Source: Rhodobiaceae bacterium (lineage in GTDB: Bacteria; Pseudomonadota; Alphaproteobacteria; Rhizobiales; Tepidamorphaceae). Taken from it: DNA of 64,000 nucleotides. The first letter of the stretch is position 1. Every line of letters begins with the position of its first letter. The translations under genes and the position numbers were made by a program. The stretch covers positions 806,001-870,000 of the forward strand of contig JACKJP010000002.1 of assembly GCA_020637895.1 (NCBI GenBank). Direction: 5' to 3'. The notes beneath the pieces were generated by a model. That model had not been told where the DNA came from. It was given only the letters and a program-made list of their open reading frames with translations, and made no database searches. Positions 27,509-37,075 of this stretch are shown one piece after another.

Positions 27509-27523
27509 ACATATCTTTATACA
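27502..27523. promoter_or_regulatory. 22-bp imperfect palindrome upstream of ahcY, likely an ArsR-type operator
   Basis: The two halves CATATAAACAT and ATCTTTATACA form a 22-bp palindrome in which 18 of 22 bases are symmetric, with the core ATAAA...TTTAT. It overlaps the last codons and the stop of the HPr gene and ends four bases before the -35 box of a promoter in front of ahcY. The shape agrees with my memory of the SahR/SamR type of ArsR-family operator at SAM-cycle genes of Alphaproteobacteria. That identity was not checked against a reference. Confidence 0.5.
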
Positions 27524-27527
27524 TTGA

Positions 27528-27556
27528 TTGAGTTTGCGGGCAGGCTCTGCTATGCC
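27528..27556 (+). promoter_or_regulatory. Candidate sigma-70 promoter of ahcY
   Basis: TTGAGT and TATGCC with a 17-base spacer. It lies just downstream of the palindrome. The leader then contains two short hairpins (GGCAGG/CCTGCC and GCCGGCG/CGCCGGC). AAGGAG before ATG 27634 is the ribosome site. Confidence 0.5.
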
Positions 27557-27633
27557 CTGCCGCAAATGCCGGCCGGCGCGTTGACGCCGGCGGACCGGAC
27601 CCATCGATCAAGCATACTGCCAAGGAGCATCCC

Positions 27634-29025
<1,392 letters not shown>

Positions 29026-29028
29026 CGC

Positions 29029-29059
29029 CTGCCTGTCGGGATTCATCCCCCGGCGGCAG
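29029..29059. terminator. Possible weak terminator or attenuator hairpin after ahcY
   Basis: CTGCC/GGCAG encloses CGGG/CCCG with small internal bulges, starting four bases after the ahcY stop. There is no T run. It is a weak candidate for a pause or processing site before divL. Confidence 0.3.
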
Positions 29060-29165
29060 TTGCGACCCGCGCAGATGTCGGTACATTCATTGGTGATTCG
29101 GGTTCGGCCACACGATCCCGGATCACTCACGACGCGGGCGGACAAGCGGCGGGCGAACCTGCACC

Positions 29166-31694
29166 GTGTCGGATTTGCGGGGCAGGATTGCGATGCGTTG
29201 GCGGGCATTGATGACGGGAGCCGGAGCCGCGCTGGCGGCAAGCCCCGCCCTTGCCCAGGCCACCCCTGAAACTGTCTTCGACCAAATGCTTCCGGCAGGC
29301 GTGGAAAACTATTTCGTTCTCGCAATTATTGCCGGTGTCGTCTCCTTTGCCGTGGTGGTCGCAATCCACTGGTCGCGCACCCAGGCGCAGTTGAGCGGCC
29401 TCAAGCAGGAAAACGAAGCGGCTTTTGCCCGCATGCAGGCCGAACGGGACGCCGCATTCGCACTTCTGATGGCGGGCTATCCAATTGTCATTCGCTGGGG
29501 TCCGGATGCACAGGATCCGGCCATAGACTGCGCGGCACCAGCCGGCTCGCCGCTGCCGGCCGATCGCGCCGACGTGCTGGCATTCGGTCGCTGGCTGGCA
29601 CCGGCCGCGGCCGCCGAGCTCGAACACGCCATCGGCCTCCTGCGCAGTGCTGGCACGAGCTTTTCCCTCGCACTCGCGACGCGACACGGTGCGCCGATAC
29701 AGGCCGACGGGATGGCGTCCGGGGCCATGCAGGTCGTGCGTTTCCGCGATAGCGGCGAAAGCGAGCGCGCCTATGCGCAGCTCTATGAAAATTACCGGCT
29801 GCTGAAGCGCGACGCTGAGGCGTTGCAGACAGTGCTTGCAGCCGTCGCGATGCCGGCCTGGCTTCGCGACGGGGAAGGTCGTCTGAGCTGGGTCAACGAA
29901 GCCTATGCGGCGGCCACCGGCAACGGCAGCGCGGCCAATGCCGTCGAGAAAGACGCATCGATCTTCGGCAATGATGCCGATCGCGAGATTGCCGCGGCGC
30001 TCGAGACCGCCGGTCACTATCGCGCGCACATGACGCTGCCTGGAAGCGGCCGCCATTTCGCGCTGGAGACCTGCCGCGTCGCAGGCATCGAGGCCGGTAT
30101 CGCCCTCGACGTTACTGAAGACAGCAAGGCGCTCCGCTCGCTGTCGCAGGAGATCGACGGACATCTTCATACGCTCAACAAGCTGGGAACGGGCGTTGCC
30201 CGCTTCGACGACCGCCTGCGTCTTCAGTTTGCGAATACGGCCGTCCGCCGGCTCTGGCAGCTCGACCCGGAATGGCTCGATGCCAGCCCGCATGGCGGGG
30301 ATATCCTCGATGCGTTGCGCTCTGCCCGGCGAATACCGGACGAAGCCGATTATCGTGGCTGGAAGGAGCGCTTCCTGACCATTCCGGAAAAGACGCGAGA
30401 CGAGCTGTGGCGCCTGCCGGACGGGCAGAAGCTGAGGGTCGTCGCCGACCCTCAACCGCAGGGCGGCATCGCCTATCTGTTCGAGGACGTGACGGAGCGC
30501 ATGGCGCTGCAATCGCGCTTCGAACAGGTTTCCGAACTGCAGCGGGAGACGCTGGACAATCTCAGCGAGGCCATCGTTGTCTTTGCCTCCAATGGCCGGC
30601 TTCGCCTGTCTAACCCGGCCATGCACGAAATGTGGAGCCTGGACGAATCGGCGATGGCAAGCGCGCCGCGTATCGACCAGGTGATCGCCTGGTGCCGTGA
30701 CCGGCATGGCGAGAACGACGACTGGGCCGCGCTTCATGCCGCCGTCACCGGCCTTGAGGATCGCAGGCAGGGACTGGAGCGCCGCTTCAGACGGGCCGAC
30801 GGACGTGTCATTCACATGTCGGCGGCACCGCTGCCCGACGGCGGAACGCTTGCCGTCTTCATCGACGTGACCGACGCGGCCAATGTCGAGGAGACGCTGC
30901 GCCAGGCAAACGAAGCGCTGACCGCCGCAGCCAAGCTGCGCAACGATTTCCTCCAGAAGATCTCCTACGAACTGCGCGTACCGCTTACCACCATCATCGG
31001 ATATGCCCAGATCCTTGCCGGAACGCCCGGCGCACCTGAATCGCGGCGTAGCGAACAGACCGGCCATATCCTGACCTCTGCCAACGCGCTGCTGACCATG
31101 ATCGACGACATTCTCGATCTTGCCACAGTCGATGCCGGCGCGATGACGATCGATATCGCCGACATCGACATTTCCAGGATCATCGATTCCGCATGCGAGG
31201 GTCTGCGCGATCGGCTCGAAGCTAAATCCATCGTGCTGTCTGTCGATATTGAAGACGATATCGGCCCCCTGAAGGGCGATGCTGCACGCCTGAAACAGGT
31301 GCTTTTCAACATCCTCTCGAACGCCATCGGATTCAGCGACGATGGCGGACGCATCGAGATCGGCTGTGCTGGCGACGCCACTGCGGTGACCGTGACCGTC
31401 CGCGATTACGGGGCAGGCATAGCTCAGGAGCAGCTCGGAAGGGTTTTCGACCGCTTTGAAAGCCACACCGCCGGCACGGCCCACCGCGGCGCCGGCCTCG
31501 GCCTTGCCATCGTGCGCAGCTTCGTTGCGCTGCACGGCGGCAATGTGCAGATCGAATCCAGAAAGGCCGAAGGAACGAGCGTCGTCGTTCGCCTGCCGCG
31601 CATGCCAAAGCCCCCGGAGGTCAAGCAGATTCCGCCGGCAGCGCCGCGCACCGCCGCAAGCGAAGAAGCCGCCCGCGCACGACGGACGTCGTGA
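29166..31694 (+). CDS. divL: DivL-type pseudo histidine kinase with PAS domains
   Basis: 842 aa. Hydrophobic stretches near residues 18-30 and 50-68 suggest membrane anchoring, followed by a coiled coil and PAS-type domains to about residue 570. The dimerisation/phosphotransfer helix reads RNDFLQKISYELRVPLTTI: Tyr601 replaces the His of ordinary kinases (normally S-H-E-L-R-x-P-L). The ATP domain keeps an N-box LFNILSNAIGFS, DYGAGIA and GAGLGLAIV. The tyrosine in this place is the mark of DivL, the Caulobacter and rhizobial regulator that sets CckA and thus CtrA activity at the cell pole. The start is GTG 29166 or ATG 29193 (MRWRALMTG), the latter having a signal-like lead. It is one base from tsaE. 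Confidence 0.88.
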   Translation: MSDLRGRIAMRWRALMTGAGAALAASPALAQATPETVFDQMLPAGVENYFVLAIIAGVVSFAVVVAIHWSRTQAQLSGLKQENEAAFARMQAERDAAFALLMAGYPIVIRWGPDAQDPAIDCAAPAGSPLPADRADVLAFGRWLAPAAAAELEHAIGLLRSAGTSFSLALATRHGAPIQADGMASGAMQVVRFRDSGESERAYAQLYENYRLLKRDAEALQTVLAAVAMPAWLRDGEGRLSWVNEAYAAATGNGSAANAVEKDASIFGNDADREIAAALETAGHYRAHMTLPGSGRHFALETCRVAGIEAGIALDVTEDSKALRSLSQEIDGHLHTLNKLGTGVARFDDRLRLQFANTAVRRLWQLDPEWLDASPHGGDILDALRSARRIPDEADYRGWKERFLTIPEKTRDELWRLPDGQKLRVVADPQPQGGIAYLFEDVTERMALQSRFEQVSELQRETLDNLSEAIVVFASNGRLRLSNPAMHEMWSLDESAMASAPRIDQVIAWCRDRHGENDDWAALHAAVTGLEDRRQGLERRFRRADGRVIHMSAAPLPDGGTLAVFIDVTDAANVEETLRQANEALTAAAKLRNDFLQKISYELRVPLTTIIGYAQILAGTPGAPESRRSEQTGHILTSANALLTMIDDILDLATVDAGAMTIDIADIDISRIIDSACEGLRDRLEAKSIVLSVDIEDDIGPLKGDAARLKQVLFNILSNAIGFSDDGGRIEIGCAGDATAVTVTVRDYGAGIAQEQLGRVFDRFESHTAGTAHRGAGLGLAIVRSFVALHGGNVQIESRKAEGTSVVVRLPRMPKPPEVKQIPPAAPRTAASEEAARARRTS

Positions 31695-31695
31695 C

Positions 31696-33234
31696 ATGGC
31701 CGCGTTCGGAACAGGTCACGCTATGCGCGTGCAAAGGCAACTCGCGCTTGCTGACGAAGCGGCGAGCGAGGCGCTGGCGGCCGAGCTTTCCCTCTACGCC
31801 AGACCGGGCGACCTGATCCTCCTGTCCGGCGATCTCGGCGCCGGCAAGACGCATTTCGCCCGGGCGATGATCCGGGCCATCGCCAATGAGGAAACGCTCG
31901 ACGTTCCAAGCCCGACCTTCACGCTGAGACAGGATTACGAGACGGCCCGGTTCCCGATCGCGCATTTCGATTTCTACCGGCTTGGCGGGGCGGCTGAGGC
32001 CGACGAACTCGACATCGACGGGGCGCTCGCGGGCGGTATGGCCCTGATCGAATGGCCAGAGCGCGCCGAAGCGCTGCTCAGCGGCTGGCCGGCAACGCTC
32101 ACCCTGCATTTCGACTTCGGCGACAGTGGCGGCCGCACGGTATCGGTCACAGGGCGCGGAAGCTGGGCGGAGCGGCTGGAGAGACGCGAGACTGTCCAGA
32201 CCTTCCTTTCCGATTGCGGCCATGGCGGCAACCGCCGCACCTTCCTGCAGGGCGATGCGTCACCGCGCCGATACGAAAGGCTCTTCCCGGCCTCGGGAGG
32301 GTCCGTGATCCTGATGGATTCGCCGGAGGCGCCCGATCCCGGCCTCGCCGGTGGGCCGAGCTACAGCCGCATCGCGCGGCTGGCCGAAAGTGTGCGTCCG
32401 TTCATTGCCATGGCCCGGGGTCTGCGCGAGGCGGGCCTTCACGCCCCCGCGATCCACGATTCCGACGCACGTGCCGGACTGATCCTTCTCGACGACCTCG
32501 GCGACGGACGCATCGTCGATGCCGGCGGACCCGTCGCAGAGCGTTACGAAGCGGCGATCGACGCGCTGGCGCATCTGCATTCCAAAGACATGCGCGAGGC
32601 GGCCGACAATTATCGGCTGCCGCTCTATGCGCTGGAGACGATGCTGGCCGAAGTCAGCCTTGCCTGCGAATGGTACCTGCCCTGGCGGCACGGTCATCCG
32701 GCCGTCACGAAAATCGCCGAAGAGCTGCAGGCTGCCTTCCGGCTCGTTCTCGAGCCGGTATTGCACCCGGCAGACAACAAGAGCTGGACGTTGCGCGACT
32801 ATCATTCACCCAACATCATCTGGATCGAGAACGCCACCGGCATCGACAGGGTCGGCATCATCGATTTCCAGGACGCGCTGATCGGGCCTGCGGCCTATGA
32901 CGTCGCGTCCCTATGCATGGATGCGCGGGTCGATGTCTCCGAGACGCTGGAAGCGCGTCTTCTCGAACGCTATTGCACGGCACGCGGCCCTCGCTTCGAT
33001 GAAGAAGCGTTTCGGCGCGATTATGCGGCGATGGCGGCGCAGCGAAACAGCAAGATCATCGGCATATTCGCGCGCCTTGCGCTTCGCGACGGCAAGACAC
33101 GCTATCTTGCGCATCAGCCGCGGATCGCCGGCTATCTCAGCCGCGCGCTTGCCCACCCGCACATGAAGCCGGTCAGAAGCTGGTACGAAAAGCACCTGCC
33201 GGAAGCGCTCGACGCCAGGAAGGTGCTCAAGTGA
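31696..33234 (+). CDS. Fusion: TsaE (tRNA t6A ATPase subunit) and AmgK-like sugar kinase
   Basis: 512 aa in one frame. Residues 1-165 are TsaE: Walker A SGDLGAGKTHFARAMI at about 44-59, SPTFTLRQDYE, HFDFYRL and IEWPE. TsaE assists TsaB/TsaC/TsaD in making t6A37 in ANN-decoding tRNAs. Residues about 175-510 are an aminoglycoside-phosphotransferase-fold kinase with the catalytic LRDYHSPNIIW and the metal motif GIIDFQDALIGPAAYDVASL, the AmgK pattern (anomeric kinase for N-acetylmuramic acid/GlcNAc in cell-wall recycling). The next gene, overlapping by four bases, encodes the matching MurU. Start ATG 31696 is one base after divL. The fusion is known in this lineage, but its purpose is not settled. 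Confidence 0.92.
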   Translation: MAAFGTGHAMRVQRQLALADEAASEALAAELSLYARPGDLILLSGDLGAGKTHFARAMIRAIANEETLDVPSPTFTLRQDYETARFPIAHFDFYRLGGAAEADELDIDGALAGGMALIEWPERAEALLSGWPATLTLHFDFGDSGGRTVSVTGRGSWAERLERRETVQTFLSDCGHGGNRRTFLQGDASPRRYERLFPASGGSVILMDSPEAPDPGLAGGPSYSRIARLAESVRPFIAMARGLREAGLHAPAIHDSDARAGLILLDDLGDGRIVDAGGPVAERYEAAIDALAHLHSKDMREAADNYRLPLYALETMLAEVSLACEWYLPWRHGHPAVTKIAEELQAAFRLVLEPVLHPADNKSWTLRDYHSPNIIWIENATGIDRVGIIDFQDALIGPAAYDVASLCMDARVDVSETLEARLLERYCTARGPRFDEEAFRRDYAAMAAQRNSKIIGIFARLALRDGKTRYLAHQPRIAGYLSRALAHPHMKPVRSWYEKHLPEALDARKVLK

Positions 33235-33947
33235 AAATATCGCGGGCCATGGTGCTGGCAGCGGGCCTCGGCACCCGCATGCGGCCGATAACGGACACTT
33301 GCCCCAAACCGCTTGTAAAGGTTGCGGGCACGGCTTTGCTCGATCACGCGCTGGACCGCCTTGCCGATGCCGGCATTGCCCGCGCCGTGGTCAATGTTCA
33401 TTACCTCGCCGATCAGGTTGAGGCCCATCTGAAGAGCCGCAAGGTGCCGAAGATCGCGATATCCGACGAGCGCGGGATGCTGCTGGAGACCGGCGGCGGC
33501 ATAAAGAAGGCGTTACCGCTGCTCGGCAAGAACCCATTCCTCGTCATGAACTCGGACAGTTTCTGGGTCGAAGGCCGGCCACCGACGCTGCCGCGCATGA
33601 TGGCAAGCTTCGATGCGAAGAAGATGGACATGTTTTTGCTGGTCGCGGCGAGCACGGCCAGCACAGGCTATGACGGCCGGGGCGATTTCGTGCTGTTGCC
33701 GGACGGTCGGCTGGAGCGGCGCAAGGAAAAGGAGGTCGCTCCTTTCGTCTACACCGGCGTCGCGATCATCGATCCGGCAATCTTCAAGACTACCCCGGAC
33801 GGCGCATTCTCGCTTAACCTGCTGTTCGACAGGGCTATCGAATCGGGCCGGCTGTTCGGCCAGCGCCTCGACGGGCTCTGGATGCATGTCGGAACGCCGG
33901 ATGCGATCGGAGAGGCCGAGGCGGCCATCGGCGCCAGCATACTTTAA
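33231..33947 (+). CDS. murU: MurU-type nucleotidyltransferase
   Basis: 238 aa. The signature AMVLAAGLGTRMRPITD and KPLVKVAG mark the sugar-1-phosphate nucleotidyltransferase fold; FLVMNSDSFWV carries the metal-binding Asp and the tail has WMHVGTPDAIGEAE. In the AmgK-MurU pathway it makes UDP-MurNAc from MurNAc-1-phosphate, bypassing de novo synthesis and giving intrinsic fosfomycin tolerance. The GTG start at 33231 overlaps the preceding stop (GTGA), so both are co-translated. Without an assay it could also use another sugar-1-phosphate, but the neighbour kinase supports MurNAc recycling. Confidence 0.88.
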   Translation: MKISRAMVLAAGLGTRMRPITDTCPKPLVKVAGTALLDHALDRLADAGIARAVVNVHYLADQVEAHLKSRKVPKIAISDERGMLLETGGGIKKALPLLGKNPFLVMNSDSFWVEGRPPTLPRMMASFDAKKMDMFLLVAASTASTGYDGRGDFVLLPDGRLERRKEKEVAPFVYTGVAIIDPAIFKTTPDGAFSLNLLFDRAIESGRLFGQRLDGLWMHVGTPDAIGEAEAAIGASIL

Positions 33948-33958
33948 GAGGCCAATAC

Positions 33959-36900
33959 ATGAAGGTGACGCCGAAGGTCTGGACGATTCCGCCCTCGGTA
34001 CCCTTTCTGCCGGCACTCGCCGAAGCGCTGCACAGTGGCTTGCTGCCGGGATTTGGCCCCGATGCGGCGCAGCGCGCCACGATCCTACTGCCGACACGGC
34101 GGGCTGCAATCGGGCTGACCGAACTGCTGGCCCGGCGCGCCCCGGGCGGCGCGGCGATCCTGCCGTCAATCCGCACGCTGGGCGATATCGACGCCGACCG
34201 AATGGTGACGGATGGCGATGAAACGGGCGCAACGGACATTCAGGGGCTTGCCGGACGGGCGGCGATCGACTTCCTTCGCCGTCCGGTCATCGCACCGATG
34301 GCACGACACCTTGAACTGACATGGCTCGTGCTGGAATGGGGCCGCCGTGTCGCCGGCAATCTCAGGCTTCCAAACGGCGACAGTCCGGCCGCGCCGACGC
34401 AGGCGCGCGAGGCTGCCAGCCTTGCCGGGCAACTTGCCGGCCTCATGGATTCTCTGGAGATCGAGGAGGTCGACCCGGCCCGCATCGCCGAACTGACCGG
34501 AGACGGCTTTGAATCCTATTGGGACGTTACGCTCAAGTTCCTGTCGATCATGACCCAGGAATGGCCGAAGATCCTGGCTGCGCGCGGCGCGCTCGATGCG
34601 GCGGCAAGGCGCAGCAGGCTGATCGAGGCGTTCAGACAAAGGCTTGAGAAAGAACAGGGCGATGCGCCGGTGATTGCCGCCGGTTCGACAGGATCGGTGC
34701 CGGCAACGGCGCGACTGCTGAGAACGATATCGCGGCTGCCAAACGGTCATGTCATCCTGCCTGGCCTCGATACCCATCTGGATGCGCCTTCCTTTGATGC
34801 GATAACCAATAGCGACTCGCTACATCCTGGCCATCCGCAGTTCGGGCTTGCAAGGCTGTTGCAGGCGATCGGCACAAGCCGCGACCAGATCGAAGTTCTC
34901 GATCCGGAGACTGTCGAGAACGGCCATCGCGACATGCTCTTCAGTTCGCTCATGCGTCCTGCCGCGACGGCGGAGCTGTGGGCCGGCGACGATCGCTGGC
35001 GTGGCGGCAAAGACGTTGACGAGGCTCTTGGCGGCGTAACGCTCCTGGAAGCCAGGGACGACCGCGAGGAAGCGCTTTCTATCGCAGTGGCAATGCGCGA
35101 GGCGCTCGAGCAACGGGGCAAGCGGGCCGCGCTCGTCACACCGGACCGAATTCTGGCGCGCCGCGTGAAAGCCGAACTCGGTCGCTGGAACATCGATGTT
35201 GCCGATTCTGCGGGCGTCCCGCTCGCCGAAACCGATGCCGGGAGACTGGCGCGGCTGATTGCCGAGGCCGTGGCGTCGCGCCTGCCGCCGGAGACGGTTA
35301 TCGCGCTTCTGCATCACCCGCTTTCCAGGCTGGGGTATGAAAGAGAGAGCCTGCAAACGGCAGCGCAGGCGCTCGAGATCATGACATTGCGCGGCCCAAG
35401 GCCAGGTCCGGCGAGCGGCGGGCTCGTGGCGGCGCTCATGGCGCGGCTTGACGCCCTCGCCGACCCGGCAACCCGGGCAGACCCGATCATCCGCAGGGCG
35501 CACCTGCTGGGTGAAGAAGCACGCGAACTGGCATCCCGGCTGCAGGGCGCACTCTCGCCGCTGGAGGCGCTCGAAAGCGGCGACCTCCGCACGCTGGCGC
35601 TGGCACATCGCGACGCGATGCTGGCGGTCGTGCAGGACGAGGCCGGCATGATGCCGCCCGACGCAGCGCCAGTCGTCGCGATGCTCGATGAGATCGCTGG
35701 GAGTGCGCCCGACAGCCTCACGATTGCCATCACGGACTATCCTGGCCTGTTCGATGCGCTGATTGCCGGACGGAACATGCCGGACTATGGGCGAAGTCAT
35801 CCGCGCCTTCAGATCCTGGGCACGATCGAAGCACGCCTTGTCGACACCGACCTGATGATTCTGGGCGGTCTGAATGAGGGAGTCTGGCCTGGCGAGGCAG
35901 TCGTCGATCCGTTTCTGGACCGGACGAGCCGCAAGGCCGTCGGCCTGCCGGCGCCTGAGCGTCGCATCGGCCTTGCCGCCCATGATTTCGTTCAGGCCGC
36001 CGCCGGGCGGGAGGTCATCCTGTCTAGGGCGGCCGCAAGCGGCGGCAAGCCGGCAATTCCCTCACGCTGGCTGCAGCGCCTGCGCACGGTGATCGGTCAA
36101 GACCGCTATGGCGAACTCGGCCGACGCGGCGCGCGTCTGGGCGCAATCGCCCGTGCGCTCGATCAGCGTTCGCCCGTCATCAGTTTTCCCGAACCAAAAC
36201 CCCGCCCACCGGTTGAGAAAAGGCCTCGCCGCATCAGCGCCAGCCGGATCACGACATGGATACGCGACCCCTACACGATCTATGCGAGCGCGATCCTGAA
36301 GCTCGACCCGCTGGAAGCCGTCGGAGCCGCTCCGGGTCCGGCGGAGCGCGGAACCTTCATCCATGCCGCGCTCGAAATATTCGAGCGCGAAAGAATGGAA
36401 GGCATTGGCGGGGACAAGCTCGGCCATCTGATTGCCTGCGGCGAAAGGGCCCTCGCGCCTCTCGCCATCTATCCGGACCTCACCGCGCTCTGGCGCCGGC
36501 AGTTCGTGCGCATCGCCACCTGGTATCTCGCGTGGCGCGAGACGCGCGTTCCGCACATCACCTCAAGCCTGATTGAAAAGCACGGTCGGCTTCCGCTCGA
36601 CATGCCGGGAGGGCCCTACCTTCTCACCGCGATCGCCGACCGGATCGACATCATGAAGGACGGCACCATCGAGATCCTCGACTACAAGACAGGCGTTCCG
36701 CCTTCAGCAGCCGTCGTCAGGTCCGGCCTCGAACCGCAGCTGACGATCGAGGCTGCGATGGTTGCGGCGGGCACATGGGACAAGCACCACGAAGGCCGTG
36801 CAATCGGAGCCCTGCGCTATCTGAAGCTCGGCGGCGGGCACCCGCCGGGCGAGGAACTCGAGATCACACCCGAACGCGGATCGACCTTCGACCCGAATGA

Positions 36901-37075
36901 GGCGGCAGCCGAAGCGCTATCCGGCCTGCGTTCGCTGATCGAGGCCTATGATCGCCAGGAGCAGCCCTATCTGGTCAAGCCGCGCGTTGCCTTCCTTCTT
37001 CGCTACGCCGATTACGACCATCTGTCGCGCCATGCCGAGTGGAGCGCGATGGAGGATGCGGAGGGCGAGGCATGA
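33959..37075 (+). CDS. addB: AddB, nuclease subunit of the AddAB recombination complex
   Basis: 1038 aa. It pairs with AddA to process double-strand breaks for RecA-dependent repair. The N-terminal helicase-like part has no intact Walker A (LLPTRRAAIGLTEL), as is usual for AddB of this lineage. The C-terminal RecB-type nuclease domain shows ISASRITTWIRDPYTIYA and the catalytic EILDYKTGVPPSA near residue 903, ending in the domain's QLTIEAAMVA helix. ATG 33959 has AGAGG upstream and follows murU after 11 bases. Its stop overlaps the addA start by four bases (ATGA). The length fits alphaproteobacterial AddB. Confidence 0.95.
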   Translation: MKVTPKVWTIPPSVPFLPALAEALHSGLLPGFGPDAAQRATILLPTRRAAIGLTELLARRAPGGAAILPSIRTLGDIDADRMVTDGDETGATDIQGLAGRAAIDFLRRPVIAPMARHLELTWLVLEWGRRVAGNLRLPNGDSPAAPTQAREAASLAGQLAGLMDSLEIEEVDPARIAELTGDGFESYWDVTLKFLSIMTQEWPKILAARGALDAAARRSRLIEAFRQRLEKEQGDAPVIAAGSTGSVPATARLLRTISRLPNGHVILPGLDTHLDAPSFDAITNSDSLHPGHPQFGLARLLQAIGTSRDQIEVLDPETVENGHRDMLFSSLMRPAATAELWAGDDRWRGGKDVDEALGGVTLLEARDDREEALSIAVAMREALEQRGKRAALVTPDRILARRVKAELGRWNIDVADSAGVPLAETDAGRLARLIAEAVASRLPPETVIALLHHPLSRLGYERESLQTAAQALEIMTLRGPRPGPASGGLVAALMARLDALADPATRADPIIRRAHLLGEEARELASRLQGALSPLEALESGDLRTLALAHRDAMLAVVQDEAGMMPPDAAPVVAMLDEIAGSAPDSLTIAITDYPGLFDALIAGRNMPDYGRSHPRLQILGTIEARLVDTDLMILGGLNEGVWPGEAVVDPFLDRTSRKAVGLPAPERRIGLAAHDFVQAAAGREVILSRAAASGGKPAIPSRWLQRLRTVIGQDRYGELGRRGARLGAIARALDQRSPVISFPEPKPRPPVEKRPRRISASRITTWIRDPYTIYASAILKLDPLEAVGAAPGPAERGTFIHAALEIFERERMEGIGGDKLGHLIACGERALAPLAIYPDLTALWRRQFVRIATWYLAWRETRVPHITSSLIEKHGRLPLDMPGGPYLLTAIADRIDIMKDGTIEILDYKTGVPPSAAVVRSGLEPQLTIEAAMVAAGTWDKHHEGRAIGALRYLKLGGGHPPGEELEITPERGSTFDPNEAAAEALSGLRSLIEAYDRQEQPYLVKPRVAFLLRYADYDHLSRHAEWSAMEDAEGEA

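Noticed and set aside
27540..27633. SAH riboswitch in the ahcY leader
   Set aside because: The leader has two short hairpins but I cannot lay out the conserved SAH-aptamer core. The palindromic operator explains regulation more simply.
29127..31697. Minus-strand open frame of 856 codons
   Set aside because: It mirrors divL, which has conserved kinase motifs; the antisense product has none.
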